Below, one piece after another: positions 16,324-24,411 of a DNA stretch of 38,943 bases. The notes below the pieces were generated by a model, which was not told the DNA's origin, made no database searches, and worked only from the letters and a program-made list of their open reading frames with translations. Positions within the stretch are counted from its first letter, which is position 1, and the number at the start of each line of letters is the position of its first letter. The position numbers and the translations under genes were made by a program. The stretch is from Rhodobacterales bacterium 56_14_T64 (GTDB taxonomy: Bacteria > Pseudomonadota > Alphaproteobacteria > Rhodobacterales > Rhodobacteraceae): assembly GCA_002162795.1 (NCBI GenBank), contig MAAY01000041.1:1-38943 (forward strand). Reading direction: 5' to 3'.

Positions 16324-17034
16324 TTACCAGGTGCCGCCAACTTCCCACTTGGAGATGAGCGCGTTCAGCGTTCCATCTTCTTTCATCGACGTAATCGCTG
16401 CGTCAAACTTAGCGCGCAGCTCGTCGTCGCTTTCGCGGAAGGCCATGCCGATGCCGCCACCCAGAGGCACGTCGTCACCAACAAACATGAGATCGGTTTC
16501 TTCGACGATGGGCTCCAGGAAATCTTTGTCGGCAATGACGGCGTCGGCTTCGCCGGCGTTGACAGCTGCGACGGTTTCATCGGGGGTTGGGTATTCAACC
16601 AGAGTCGCGCCAGTATCGACGACGTGGTTGGATTGGATCGTTGCTGTCTGTGCAGCAATGATGCCGCCGTTCAGGTCAACGTCAGCGGACAGTGCAGCAT
16701 AGGCCGAAGGCGATGGAGGAGTGTAACCTTGGGTAAAGTCGACAACTTCTTCACGCTCATCAGTGATCGACATGCCAGCAATGATGGCATCGTAGTTGCC
16801 GGATACCAGGTTGGGGATAATCGAATCCCAGTCATTGGTAACCCACTGGCAGGTCAGCTCGGCGCGTTTGCACAGCTCGTCACCGACTTCACGCTCAAAG
16901 CCGTCAATCTCGCCGGCGTCATTGATGAAGTTATACGGAGGGTAGGCGCCCTCGGTGCCCAGACGGACGGTCTCGGCCATGGCAAAGCTGGTGCTTAGTG
17001 CCAGGACAGCGGTCCCCAAAAACAATGACTTCAT
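16324..17034 (-). CDS. periplasmic amino acid-binding protein of ABC transporter
   Basis: A 236-residue solute-binding protein of family 3 (HisJ/ArtJ/GlnH type). A signal peptide MKSLFLGTAVLALSTSFAMA is followed by ETVRLGTEGAYPPYNFIN, the classical first strand. GFEREVGDELCKRAELTCQWV and DYDAIIAG-like text (GNYDAIIAGMSITDERE) are family hallmarks, and the ITDERxxxVDFTQ ligand-loop segment is intact. It should deliver a polar or basic amino acid, or a related amine, to the permease pair. The adjacent ligases and oxidase suggest the imported compound is gamma-glutamylated, but the ligand cannot be read from the sequence. Confidence 0.94.
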   Translation of the reverse strand: MKSLFLGTAVLALSTSFAMAETVRLGTEGAYPPYNFINDAGEIDGFEREVGDELCKRAELTCQWVTNDWDSIIPNLVSGNYDAIIAGMSITDEREEVVDFTQGYTPPSPSAYAALSADVDLNGGIIAAQTATIQSNHVVDTGATLVEYPTPDETVAAVNAGEADAVIADKDFLEPIVEETDLMFVGDDVPLGGGIGMAFRESDDELRAKFDAAITSMKEDGTLNALISKWEVGGTW

Positions 17035-17076
17035 GGTGTTACTCCCAGTTTGGTTGGTTATTATAGTTATTTGGTC

Positions 17077-17862
17077 TCAGTGGCGGGTGGCGGACAAGAA
17101 GCCGCGCAGACGCTCCGATTGGGTGTTGCCAAACACGTCGTCCGGCTTGCCCTGTTCTTCGATCAGGCCTTGGTGCAGAAACACAACATGATTTGAGACA
17201 TCGGCGGCCAGCTTCATGTCGTGTGTGACGATCATCATTGTGCGACCTTCAGCAGCGAGATCTTTGATGACTTTGATCACTTCCTGTTCCAGCTCAGGAT
17301 CCAGTGCCGATGTGGGTTCGTCAAACAACAGCGCTTCGGGTTCCATGCAGAGGGCGCGGGCAATGGCTGCCCGCTGTTGCTGGCCACCTGATAGTTGCGC
17401 CGGGTAAGCATCACATTTATCGGCGATGCCGACTTTGTCCAGATAACGACGGGCTTCGGCTTCGGCCTCGGTGCGGTCGCGACCAAGAACGGTCACCGGT
17501 GCTTCCATCACGTTTTGCAGGATGGTCATATGGGCCCAAAGGTTGAACTGTTGAAACACCATGGACAGATTTGTACGGACGCGCAGCACTTGTTTGGCAT
17601 CCGAAGGGCGGCGGGCCAAACCTTGACCGGCCCAGGAAATGGGCTCGCCTTTGAACAGAATGTCGCCCTGTTGGCTATCTTCCAACAAGTTGCAGCAGCG
17701 CAGTAGGGTGGACTTGCCCGATCCGGAGGATCCGATCAACGACACCACGTCGCCACGGTGGGCGGTGATGTCGACGCCTTTGATGACTTCAAGCTCGCCA
17801 TAGGATTTGTGCAGGTCGCGGATTTCCAGAACGGGTGTTGCGTCGGTCAAGGTCAAGATCAT
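17077..17862 (-). CDS. polar amino acid ABC transporter ATP-binding protein (HisP-like)
   Basis: A 261-residue ATPase. Walker A is GSSGSGKST, the Q-loop is MVFQQFNLWAHMT, the signature LSGGQQQRAAIARAL, Walker B ALLFDEPTSALDPEL and the switch histidine IVTHD. The insert after the first helices (KGEPISWAGQG and ARRPSD, then LRVRTNLS) is typical of HisP/ArtP-type proteins. It is the promoter-proximal gene of the minus-strand array, 42 nt before the binding protein, so the whole importer may be read from a promoter above 17862. Confidence 0.95.
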   Translation of the reverse strand: MILTLTDATPVLEIRDLHKSYGELEVIKGVDITAHRGDVVSLIGSSGSGKSTLLRCCNLLEDSQQGDILFKGEPISWAGQGLARRPSDAKQVLRVRTNLSMVFQQFNLWAHMTILQNVMEAPVTVLGRDRTEAEAEARRYLDKVGIADKCDAYPAQLSGGQQQRAAIARALCMEPEALLFDEPTSALDPELEQEVIKVIKDLAAEGRTMMIVTHDMKLAADVSNHVVFLHQGLIEEQGKPDDVFGNTQSERLRGFLSATRH

Positions 17863-18197
17863 CCACCAGCTGTTAAGTTGCCGGTAGTATTGGACTGAAA
17901 ATTAGCGCCATTGCAATGTGCAATGCGGTTATATCGTGACGCAACTTGGCAATTTGGCAGCGAAGGGTGCCAGAACGGAGGCGGCTCTCTCTCGGCCATT
18001 AAGGTTGACTTCACATTTCGAACTCCAGCCCAAGGGATTGAGAGCTGAGTTCGCTATCATTGTCGCGTACTCGACTTGGGATCGCAGATAACGGCCAGGC
18101 AATAAGCGGGTCAGAGTATGCGCTTTAGTTGAGGGAGAGGGTCCGATCTCCCTCTTTGGTGAAGCACCTTACGCGTCGCGCGGGGCAGGCGATCCTG
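17863..18197. other. 335-bp intergenic region upstream of the ABC operon
   Basis: Both flanking genes are on the minus strand, so this holds the ABC operon promoter and the 3' end of the PhnD-like gene. GCCATTGCAATGTGCAATGC around 17910-17931 contains an imperfect dyad, and a terminator-like hairpin lies at 18131. No coding signal is visible. Confidence 0.5.
18131..18158 (-). terminator. terminator-like hairpin after the PhnD-like gene
   Basis: GAGGGAGA (18131-18138) pairs with TCTCCCTC (18147-18154) around an 8-nt loop. It lies about 40 nt past the stop of the PhnD-like gene. A short T run is found only on the plus-strand side, so efficiency is uncertain. Confidence 0.55.
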
Positions 18198-18968
18198 TCA
18201 CAAGCTTGGGTCGCGACCTTGATGGGTCATCAGCGCGGGGCCTACGGGGGTTGGAACCGCAAGGTAATCCGAGGCTGGAATGGCCAGCAACCCTTTTAAC
18301 CGCAGAGTGTCGCGGTAGGTGTCAGGCAAATCCGAAATAGCGGTCTTGATCGCTGTAAATAATGGTCGCGCATCGCGTCCCATGGCGGTGATATAGGGCA
18401 GCACCGGGGTTGGATCGGTGCGGGTGATCTCGACCAGATCAGCGGCAAAGCTGTCATAGCGCTGGATCAACTCCCAGGTCAGCGCATCCAACCCGGCAAA
18501 ATCAGCACGCCCTTCAGCCACAGCCCGAGCGGAGGCCTGATGGCCACCGCTTTCCACCAGCTCGCCGGGCATCAGGTGCCGCGAGCGCAGGTGGGTGATC
18601 GGCGCAGCCCAGCCGGACTGAGACAGGGATTCGTTGTAGGCAAAACGCTGCCCGTCAAATTTGGAAAGGGCGTCACCCTCACGGGACTTATGGGCGATTA
18701 AAACGCTGTTGTAGTGTCCCGGCGGGCAGCCTGGCAATCCGTAGTCCGGTGATCCGACAAGCTGCACTTCGCTGTAAAGACGGGTGCGGTAGGGCATGCC
18801 GCAGGTCTGCGACAACAGCAAATCCGGAGACTGCCAGACCTGCCAGAAATCCGCCCCCCGTGTCAGCGTATCTGGCCCAAACCCGAGTTGCGCCTGGATG
18901 GCGCTCCAGAAAGCGTCATTGGCCCCGGCAGTTTCAGGCCGGTCGTACATTCCAAGGTGGGCTATCAC
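18198..18968 (-). CDS. PhnD/SsuA/transferrin-like substrate-binding domain protein without signal peptide
   Basis: A 256-residue protein resembling the periplasmic phosphonate-binding (PhnD-like) fold: MIAHLGMYDRPETAGANDAFW, then WQSPDLLLSQTCGMPYRTRL, SPDYGLPGCPPGHYNSVLI, and GRADFAGLDALTWELIQRY. The family normally feeds ABC transporters, yet there is no signal peptide and no permease nearby. The GTG start overlaps the stop of the TerB-like gene (GTGA), so the product is probably made together with it and stays in the cytoplasm, perhaps sensing a small ligand. It is the last of three linked genes, and its function is unknown. Confidence 0.8.
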   Translation of the reverse strand: MIAHLGMYDRPETAGANDAFWSAIQAQLGFGPDTLTRGADFWQVWQSPDLLLSQTCGMPYRTRLYSEVQLVGSPDYGLPGCPPGHYNSVLIAHKSREGDALSKFDGQRFAYNESLSQSGWAAPITHLRSRHLMPGELVESGGHQASARAVAEGRADFAGLDALTWELIQRYDSFAADLVEITRTDPTPVLPYITAMGRDARPLFTAIKTAISDLPDTYRDTLRLKGLLAIPASDYLAVPTPVGPALMTHQGRDPSL

Positions 18969-19405
18969 TGGGCCTGCTCCATTCGTTGACGTGCCAAAGC
19001 GCTGTCGCGGTCGCTGACACCCAGTAGATTGGCCGAAAGCCGCAGAATGGCATCTTCGCTGTCATCACGCTGTCCATCGGCCAGAACCACCTGCCAAAGC
19101 GCCTCGACCACGGCAATGCGGTCCTCATAGGCCACGACATCCTTGATGGCCCGGGTAAAGCGGACAGTGTCAGGGGCTTCGGCCTCCATGGCCTCGGCCT
19201 GCTCGCGCAGCAGGGTTGCCTCGCCCAGATCGAGCCCATAGCGGGCTGCTGTGATCCGGTCTATGCGGTCCTGCTCCACATCGGCATAGTCATGGTCCGA
19301 GCGGGCAATGCGCACCAATAATGCAGTTAGCGCCAGGCGGGCGTCCTGTGGGCCGAGCGTGGTGGGAACGGGTTGTAACAGCTTATTCAGCAAGTCCTTG
19401 AACAT
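18965..19405 (-). CDS. TerB-like (tellurite-resistance B family) protein, second copy
   Basis: A 146-residue all-helical protein of the TerB superfamily. It has a short N-terminal linker with LLNKLLQPVP, then RLALTALLVRIARSDHDYAD with EQDRIDRI (helix with acidic metal-site-like residues), and VEALWQVVLADGQRDDSEDA with a second acidic set. The ATG at 19405 is chosen because it lies 4 nt after the upstream paralogue's stop. TerB-like proteins are linked to stress responses and metal binding, but single-domain copies like this have no assigned role. Its stop overlaps the PhnD-like start. Confidence 0.85.
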   Translation of the reverse strand: MFKDLLNKLLQPVPTTLGPQDARLALTALLVRIARSDHDYADVEQDRIDRITAARYGLDLGEATLLREQAEAMEAEAPDTVRFTRAIKDVVAYEDRIAVVEALWQVVLADGQRDDSEDAILRLSANLLGVSDRDSALARQRMEQAQ

Positions 19406-19409
19406 CAGA

Positions 19410-19877
19410 TTAGCTTTCTTCTGGCTGTTTTGTGAGTTTGTCTTGGGCCTTGGCACGGGCGTTTTGGCTGTCGGCATAGGACAAGCCCATTGCCTTGCGT
19501 GTTTCTTCGACGATGGTGATCTCGCCGGGGTGCTCTTTGTCGTCAGCCAGCACTACTTCCCACAGAGCGTCCATTGCGGCCAAACGCTCCTGGATCCCGG
19601 TGGTTTCACGGATCAACCGGCCAAAGGTGTCGCTTTCCGGTGCCGCGGCCTGCAGCTTCTCGCAGGTGGCACGTACTTTGGCGGCCTCGATGGCATTGTG
19701 CTGGTACAGCCGCGCCAAAATCCGATCGATCAGGCTTATCTCTTCAAGTTGGTATTCGCGGTCGGATTGCGCCACCCGCACCATCAATGCCCCAAGGGCC
19801 AATTCGGCATCGGGGTCAGGCAATGTCGCCGGCCCCTTGGGACGAATGGCTTGCAGAAATTTTTTCAACATGGGCAT
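19410..19877 (-). CDS. TerB-like protein, first copy
   Basis: A 155-residue paralogue of the next gene, sharing the layout MLKKFLQAI, LALGALMVRVAQSDREYQLE, then AMDALWEVVLADDKEHPGE. The acidic D-x-E pairs that could hold Ca2+ are at matching places in both copies, so the pair looks like an old tandem duplication. GGAGAG five nt before the ATG at 19877 supports this start over the ATG two codons later. The three genes TerB, TerB and PhnD-like are tightly packed and likely one transcript. Confidence 0.85.
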   Translation of the reverse strand: MPMLKKFLQAIRPKGPATLPDPDAELALGALMVRVAQSDREYQLEEISLIDRILARLYQHNAIEAAKVRATCEKLQAAAPESDTFGRLIRETTGIQERLAAMDALWEVVLADDKEHPGEITIVEETRKAMGLSYADSQNARAKAQDKLTKQPEES

Positions 19878-19913
19878 GGGGCTCTCCGAAACATGGGACC
19901 AGACACAGGGTGT

Positions 19914-20207
19914 CTAACCATCATAACCTTCAATGATCTCCATGTCGCCTTTGGAAACCGGGTCCCGCAGGGCTTTAGCATCCTGGTAGGACACCGAGTC
20001 GTAACAGGCCTTGGCGGTTGCATAATCGCTGAACTCGATCACTACGGTGCGAGCTCGGGTTTGACCTTCGCGGACTTCTTTCTGGCCGCCGCGCACCAGA
20101 AAACGGGCGCCATATTCAGCAAAGGGTGCTGCATTGGCGGCAACGTAGTCTTTGTAGCGCGCCATGTCGTCAACATCGACATGAGCAACCCAATATCCCT
20201 TTGGCAT
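19914..20207 (-). CDS. DUF1330 family protein
   Basis: A 97-residue ferredoxin-like alpha/beta-barrel protein. MPKGYWVAHVDVDDMARYKD followed by FAEYGARFLVRGGQKEVREG and VVIEFSDYATAKACYDS is the standard DUF1330 pattern (dimeric, function unknown). The ATG at 20207 has GGGGAGAG four nt upstream; longer frames upstream are unconvincing. It lies between valS and the TerB-like pair on the same strand. Confidence 0.9.
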   Translation of the reverse strand: MPKGYWVAHVDVDDMARYKDYVAANAAPFAEYGARFLVRGGQKEVREGQTRARTVVIEFSDYATAKACYDSVSYQDAKALRDPVSKGDMEIIEGYDG

Positions 20208-20296
20208 GTTTCTCTCCCCTGGTGCTATGACGGCAGGCTGGAACAATTTTGCGTGTATATCAATGAGTTGCTTTGACATATTTTCCCCGTAGCGCG

Positions 20297-20337
20297 CTGC
20301 GAGAGGCGGAAGGTGCGTGCAAGCACGCACCCTACAC
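20297..20337 (+). repeat. dispersed palindromic repeat, copy B
   Basis: The core GGTGCGTGC-AA-GCACGCACC lies at 20312-20331, followed by CTACAC. Upstream GCGAGAGGCGGAA resembles the flank of the copy at 29674 (GCGAGCGGAA on the same strand of the unit), so the repeat is longer than the palindrome. It lies about 30 nt past the valS stop. Confidence 0.85.
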
Positions 20338-20365
20338 AGAGTTGATTAATCGTGTTTTTCTGATT

Positions 20366-23300
20366 TTAGCCCAGCTCAGACAGGCGTGCCAATGCCTCTT
20401 TGATCTTGGACTCTTCTTCCTCACGCAGTTCCAGGTTGGCGCGGGTCTCCGCGACCACTTCAGCCGGAGCCGAGTCGGCGAATTTGGGGTTCTTTAACCG
20501 ACCACGCAGGCCGCCCAGCTCTTTCATTAGTTTCCCAAGGTTCTTTTCTTGGCGCGCCTTTTCAGCCGCGACATCAATGATGTCAGCTAGTGGCAGCGCG
20601 AACGAAGCGCCCGGCGCACCGATTGAGATGCAGCCCTTGGGCAGTGTCTCGGCATGCTCAAGGCTTTCAATACGGGCAAATCGTTTGATCAGCTCGCCGT
20701 TGCGATCCCAATAAGCCTGACCAGCCGCATCGATCTGCGTTACCAGCATCGGCACCTTGGCACCGGCTGGCACGTTCAGCTGCGCGCGGGCTGATCGGAT
20801 GTTGTCGATGACGGCAATCACCCAGTTCATCTCGCGCTCGGCATCTGCGTCAACCAGATCAGCCGCTGTGTAGGTGGGCCAACTGCCATGCACCAGCATC
20901 TGTGACGCATCACCATCCGCGTAGCCACGCCCCTGAGTGACGTTCCAGATTTCCTCGGTCACGAAGGGCATGATTGGGTGCATCAGGATCAACGCCTGAT
21001 CTATGGCCCAGGCATAGGTTGCTTGGGTCTCATCCTTGGCCGACTGATCATCGGCAAAGAAGATTGGCTTGGTGAATTCCAGATAGCGCGCACAAAAGCT
21101 GTTCCAGAAGAAAGAGTACAGTGCGTTGGCGGCATCGTTGAAACGATACGCCTCAAACGCGCTGTCGACCTCTTCGCGCAGCTTGGCGATTTCACCGATG
21201 ATCCAGCGGTTCAGGGGCAGGCTGGCCTTGGGTGGATTGGCTCCACGGGTGGCGCTGAAGGCATCAATCTGGCTGTCACCGTACGAGGAAGCCTGCCAAA
21301 TCTTGGTGACAAAGTTGCGGTAGCCTTCGATCCGTTTCATGTCGAGTTTCAGCACGCCCCCAAGCGAGGCCATGGCCGCATTGGTAAAGCGCAACGCGTC
21401 GGCGCCGTATTCATCAATGATTTCCAGCGGGTCGACCACGTTGCCGGTAGATTTTGACATCTTCTTGCCCTTGGCGTCACGCACAAGGCCATGCAGGTAG
21501 ACGGTGTCAAACGGGATTTTTTCGGCAACCGGACGATCTGAGAGAACCGCCATCTGCATCATCATCATCCGTGCAACCCAGAAGAACAGGATGTCCTGCC
21601 CGGTGACCAGGGTTGAGGTTGGGAAATATTTTTGCAGCTCGGCGGTGTCTTCGGGCCAGCCAAGGGTGCCGATGGGCCAGAGGCCAGAGGAGAACCAGGT
21701 ATCGAGAACGTCGGGGTCGCGCCATAGCATTGCACTAGGCCCCGCTGAAAACGTCGTATAATCTGTTGAGCGATAGCCGGTGGGCGTGTCGGCTGGCTGG
21801 ATAGAAATACTAGCGTCTGCGCCGTAGACTTCATGAGCTTTTTCAATTGCTTCAGCTTTGGTTGCTGCGCAAAACTCTAGAGGGGGCGTATTCTGGCTAG
21901 CGTCAAGAATTTTAAGCGACTCTTTCCAAAGGTCGGCAGGTAGCTCGCCATTGTTTTGAGCTCGAATTCTATCTTGCTCTTTTCCTAGCTCAATCCCAGC
22001 TTCAAATCGTTCTTTACTTGGCCCATACCAAACCGGGATCTGGTGGCCCCACCACAGCTGGCGCGAGATGCACCAGGGCTCGATGTTTTCCAGCCAGTGG
22101 TAATAAACCTTCTCGCCGCTTTCCGGCAGGATCTTCACATCACCGTTTTTGACTGCGTCCAGCGCCGGGCCGACGATCTTGTCGGTCTCAACAAACCACT
22201 GGTCGGTCAGCATCGGCTCGATCACCACCTTGGAGCGGTCACCAAACGGCTGCATGATTGGTTTACTCTCGACGTAAGGCGTGGTTTCGGAAACCTCACT
22301 CTCGTTGCCGTCTTCGTCCTTAACTGTCTTGGTTACGGTTTGCATCACGGCCAGACCTTCGGCGGTGATATCGGCCACAACGCGTTTGCGCGCCTCGAAA
22401 CGGTCCAGGCCACGATACTCCTCGGGCACCAGGTTCATCGTAGCGATGGACGCTTCGGTGAACTCCTGCTCGCCATTGGCGATGGCCTGCGCGGTGGCGG
22501 CCTCGTCAACATAGGGTGCTCCATCGGCGCGCATATTGGCCTTGGTGTCCATCAGGTTGTACATCGGAATGCCGCCACGCTTGGCGACCTGATAGTCGTT
22601 GAAGTCATGCGCACCGGTGATCTTCACCGCGCCGGAGCCAAAGTCTTTGTCTGGGTATTCGTCGGTGATGATCGGGATCAACCGGCGCTGCGCCTTGAGG
22701 CCAACCGGGATTTCGCAGAGCATACCGACAATGGGCGCGTAACGCTCGTCCGAGGGGTGCACCGCCACCGCGCCATCGCCCAGCATGGTTTCGGGGCGGG
22801 TGGTCGCAATAGAGATATAGTCGCGCTCCTCAGACAGAGTGACATTACCGTCTTCGTCTTTTTCAACGTAAGTGTAGGTCGCGCCGCCAGCGAGGGGGTA
22901 TTTGAAGTGCCACATGTGACCGGCAACTTCGATGTTCTCGACCTCAAGATCCGAAATCGCGGTCTCAAAATGCGGGTCCCAGTTGACCAGCCGCTTGCCG
23001 CGATAGATCAGGCCCTTGTTGTACATGTCCACAAAGACCTTGATCACGGCGTCGTGGAAGTTGGGCGAGTTTTCGTGTCCGGTGCGGGTATCGCCTGCGG
23101 CACCGGACATGGTGAATGCGGTGCGGTCAAAGTCGCACGACGCGCCAAGGCGTTTGAGCTGTTCAACAATGGTGCCGCCGGATTGCTCTTTCCAGGCCCA
23201 GATTTTGGACAGGAACTCTTCGCGGCTGAAATCAGTGCGCTTCTTGCCCTCTTTGGCCAGCTCGCGCTCCACCACCATTTGGGTTGCGATACCTGCGTGG

Positions 23301-23551
23301 TCGGTGCCGGGCTGCCACAGAGTGTCATAGCCCTGCATGCGTTTCCAGCGGATCAGGATGTCCTGCAGGGTGTTGTTAAAGGCATGGCCCATATGCAGCA
23401 CACCGGTGACGTTCGGCGGCGGGATCATGATCGAGAAGCTGGAGGCGCCGGGTTTGGCATTGGCGCCCGCTTTGAAGCAACCAGCCTGTTCCCAGGCCTT
23501 ATACAGCCGGTCTTCGGCTTGGGCCGCGTCGAATGTCTTTTCCATCGCCAT
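20366..23551 (-). CDS. valS: valine--tRNA ligase with a long insert
   Basis: A 1061-residue class I aminoacyl-tRNA synthetase. The HIGH signature is HMGH in PPPNVTGVLHMGHAFNN and the KMSKS loop is GKKMSKSTGNV. The editing domain with TTRPETMLGD is intact. The C-terminal coiled coil (AAEKARQEKNLGKLMKEL) is valyl-type. It is about 100 residues longer than E. coli ValS, chiefly from an insert between GHQIPVWYG and LWRDPDVLDTW (nt about 21728-22018). The ATG at 23551 has AGGA upstream; the second ATG, two codons later, is also possible. Confidence 0.97.
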   Translation of the reverse strand: MAMEKTFDAAQAEDRLYKAWEQAGCFKAGANAKPGASSFSIMIPPPNVTGVLHMGHAFNNTLQDILIRWKRMQGYDTLWQPGTDHAGIATQMVVERELAKEGKKRTDFSREEFLSKIWAWKEQSGGTIVEQLKRLGASCDFDRTAFTMSGAAGDTRTGHENSPNFHDAVIKVFVDMYNKGLIYRGKRLVNWDPHFETAISDLEVENIEVAGHMWHFKYPLAGGATYTYVEKDEDGNVTLSEERDYISIATTRPETMLGDGAVAVHPSDERYAPIVGMLCEIPVGLKAQRRLIPIITDEYPDKDFGSGAVKITGAHDFNDYQVAKRGGIPMYNLMDTKANMRADGAPYVDEAATAQAIANGEQEFTEASIATMNLVPEEYRGLDRFEARKRVVADITAEGLAVMQTVTKTVKDEDGNESEVSETTPYVESKPIMQPFGDRSKVVIEPMLTDQWFVETDKIVGPALDAVKNGDVKILPESGEKVYYHWLENIEPWCISRQLWWGHQIPVWYGPSKERFEAGIELGKEQDRIRAQNNGELPADLWKESLKILDASQNTPPLEFCAATKAEAIEKAHEVYGADASISIQPADTPTGYRSTDYTTFSAGPSAMLWRDPDVLDTWFSSGLWPIGTLGWPEDTAELQKYFPTSTLVTGQDILFFWVARMMMMQMAVLSDRPVAEKIPFDTVYLHGLVRDAKGKKMSKSTGNVVDPLEIIDEYGADALRFTNAAMASLGGVLKLDMKRIEGYRNFVTKIWQASSYGDSQIDAFSATRGANPPKASLPLNRWIIGEIAKLREEVDSAFEAYRFNDAANALYSFFWNSFCARYLEFTKPIFFADDQSAKDETQATYAWAIDQALILMHPIMPFVTEEIWNVTQGRGYADGDASQMLVHGSWPTYTAADLVDADAEREMNWVIAVIDNIRSARAQLNVPAGAKVPMLVTQIDAAGQAYWDRNGELIKRFARIESLEHAETLPKGCISIGAPGASFALPLADIIDVAAEKARQEKNLGKLMKELGGLRGRLKNPKFADSAPAEVVAETRANLELREEEESKIKEALARLSELG

Positions 23552-23670
23552 GTGCGTCGTCCTGAATAGGTATCCGTGGTTGTGGTTTCCTTAGCGAATA
23601 GGGGCGCCAAGGGAAAGGGAGGACCGGCATTGTGTGGACGTGAGCGGCAATATTGGAGGTGAGGACAGGG

Positions 23671-23696
23671 ATTTGAGTATTTTGGGCAAAAAGAAA
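23671..23696 (+). repeat. dispersed AT-rich repeat family 2, copy 3
   Basis: GAGTATTTTGGGCAAAAAGA on the plus strand, the same 20 nt as copy 1, in the opposite orientation to copies 1, 2 and 4. It lies upstream of valS. Confidence 0.82.
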
Positions 23697-23718
23697 TTTG
23701 GGGCGGCACCCAGATGTG

Positions 23719-23761
23719 CGCCTGACCAATTTACAGCCCGCAAGCCAAAATCGGTCAGGCG
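23719..23761. repeat. 9-bp inverted repeat upstream of valS
   Basis: CGCCTGACC (23719-23727) and GGTCAGGCG (23753-23761) are perfect inverted copies 25 nt apart, inside the segment bounded by the oppositely oriented family-2 repeats. The role is unknown. Confidence 0.6.
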
Positions 23762-23844
23762 GCTTCTCTTTGCACGGCTATCGGCTCTCCAGCCTGTACC
23801 GCAGAATTTTAATACCTCATTAACCTTAAGGACCCGTTACTGGC

Positions 23845-23870
23845 ATCTTTTTGCCAAAAATACTCAAATT
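23845..23870 (-). repeat. dispersed AT-rich repeat family 2, copy 4
   Basis: The minus strand reads GAGTATTTTTGGCAAAAAGA. With the copy at 23671 it forms an inverted pair about 150 bp apart between valS and the Lrp gene. Confidence 0.8.
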
Positions 23871-23910
23871 CTGAGGATGAAATTTGGCGCGCCGGGTTCA
23901 GTGGCACGTC

Positions 23911-24342
23911 TCAAGTGCGGTCCAACTTGGTTGCCAAATGGATCAGGCTTTCTGAGGATTTCACCCCGCGTGCCTCGCCGATACGGTCGATAGTTTCGTC
24001 CAGTTCTGCCGTGGTTTGTGCCACCACTTGCGCCAGCAAATCAAACCGACCTGAGGTGGTGTGAACCACCTGCACTCCGGGTAGGCTGCGCAGCCGGGAC
24101 AGCACATCAGGGCCTGAGCGTGGCTCGATTGAGATCAGCACCGTGGCTTGCAGTGGAGGGCGCGTGGCGGCAGAGGCGCGCAGGGTGTATCCGGAGATGA
24201 TGCCAGTGGTCTCGAGCCGCTCTATGCGCGCTTGTACAGTGGTGCGGGCCAGCCCCAACTGGCGCGCCAAATCTGCGACTGGACGACGGGCGTTTTCGCG
24301 CAGCAGCGCCATCAGTTTTTGGTCAGTTCCGTCGTGTTGCAT
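23911..24342 (-). CDS. Lrp/AsnC family transcriptional regulator
   Basis: A 143-residue regulator. The N-terminal winged HTH reads DQKLMALLRENARRPVADLARQLGLARTTVQARIERLE and is followed by GIISGYTLR, the typical Lrp linker. The C-terminal RAM/ligand domain has VLISIEPRSGPDVLSRLR and VHTTSGRFDLLAQVV. The ATG at 24342 is chosen because members start just before the HTH; the frame extends upstream to 24534 but would overlap the divergent gene. It probably controls the decarboxylase on the other strand across a shared 107-bp promoter region, with an amino acid as effector. Confidence 0.92.
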   Translation of the reverse strand: MQHDGTDQKLMALLRENARRPVADLARQLGLARTTVQARIERLETTGIISGYTLRASAATRPPLQATVLISIEPRSGPDVLSRLRSLPGVQVVHTTSGRFDLLAQVVAQTTAELDETIDRIGEARGVKSSESLIHLATKLDRT

Positions 24343-24411
24343 GGATAACCTGTCATTGTGACGTAAGATTTGGTCATTATAGGCGGTCTGTAAGGAGGAT
24401 TCGACGGGCAA

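Noticed and set aside
21728-22018. Intein in valS
   Set aside because: The insert is only about 95 residues and has no splice-junction Cys/Ser or terminal HN motif, so it is a domain insert.
22043-23569. 508-codon plus-strand open frame opposite valS
   Set aside because: It lies wholly antisense to valS, shows no family motif, and is the usual by-product of high third-position G+C.
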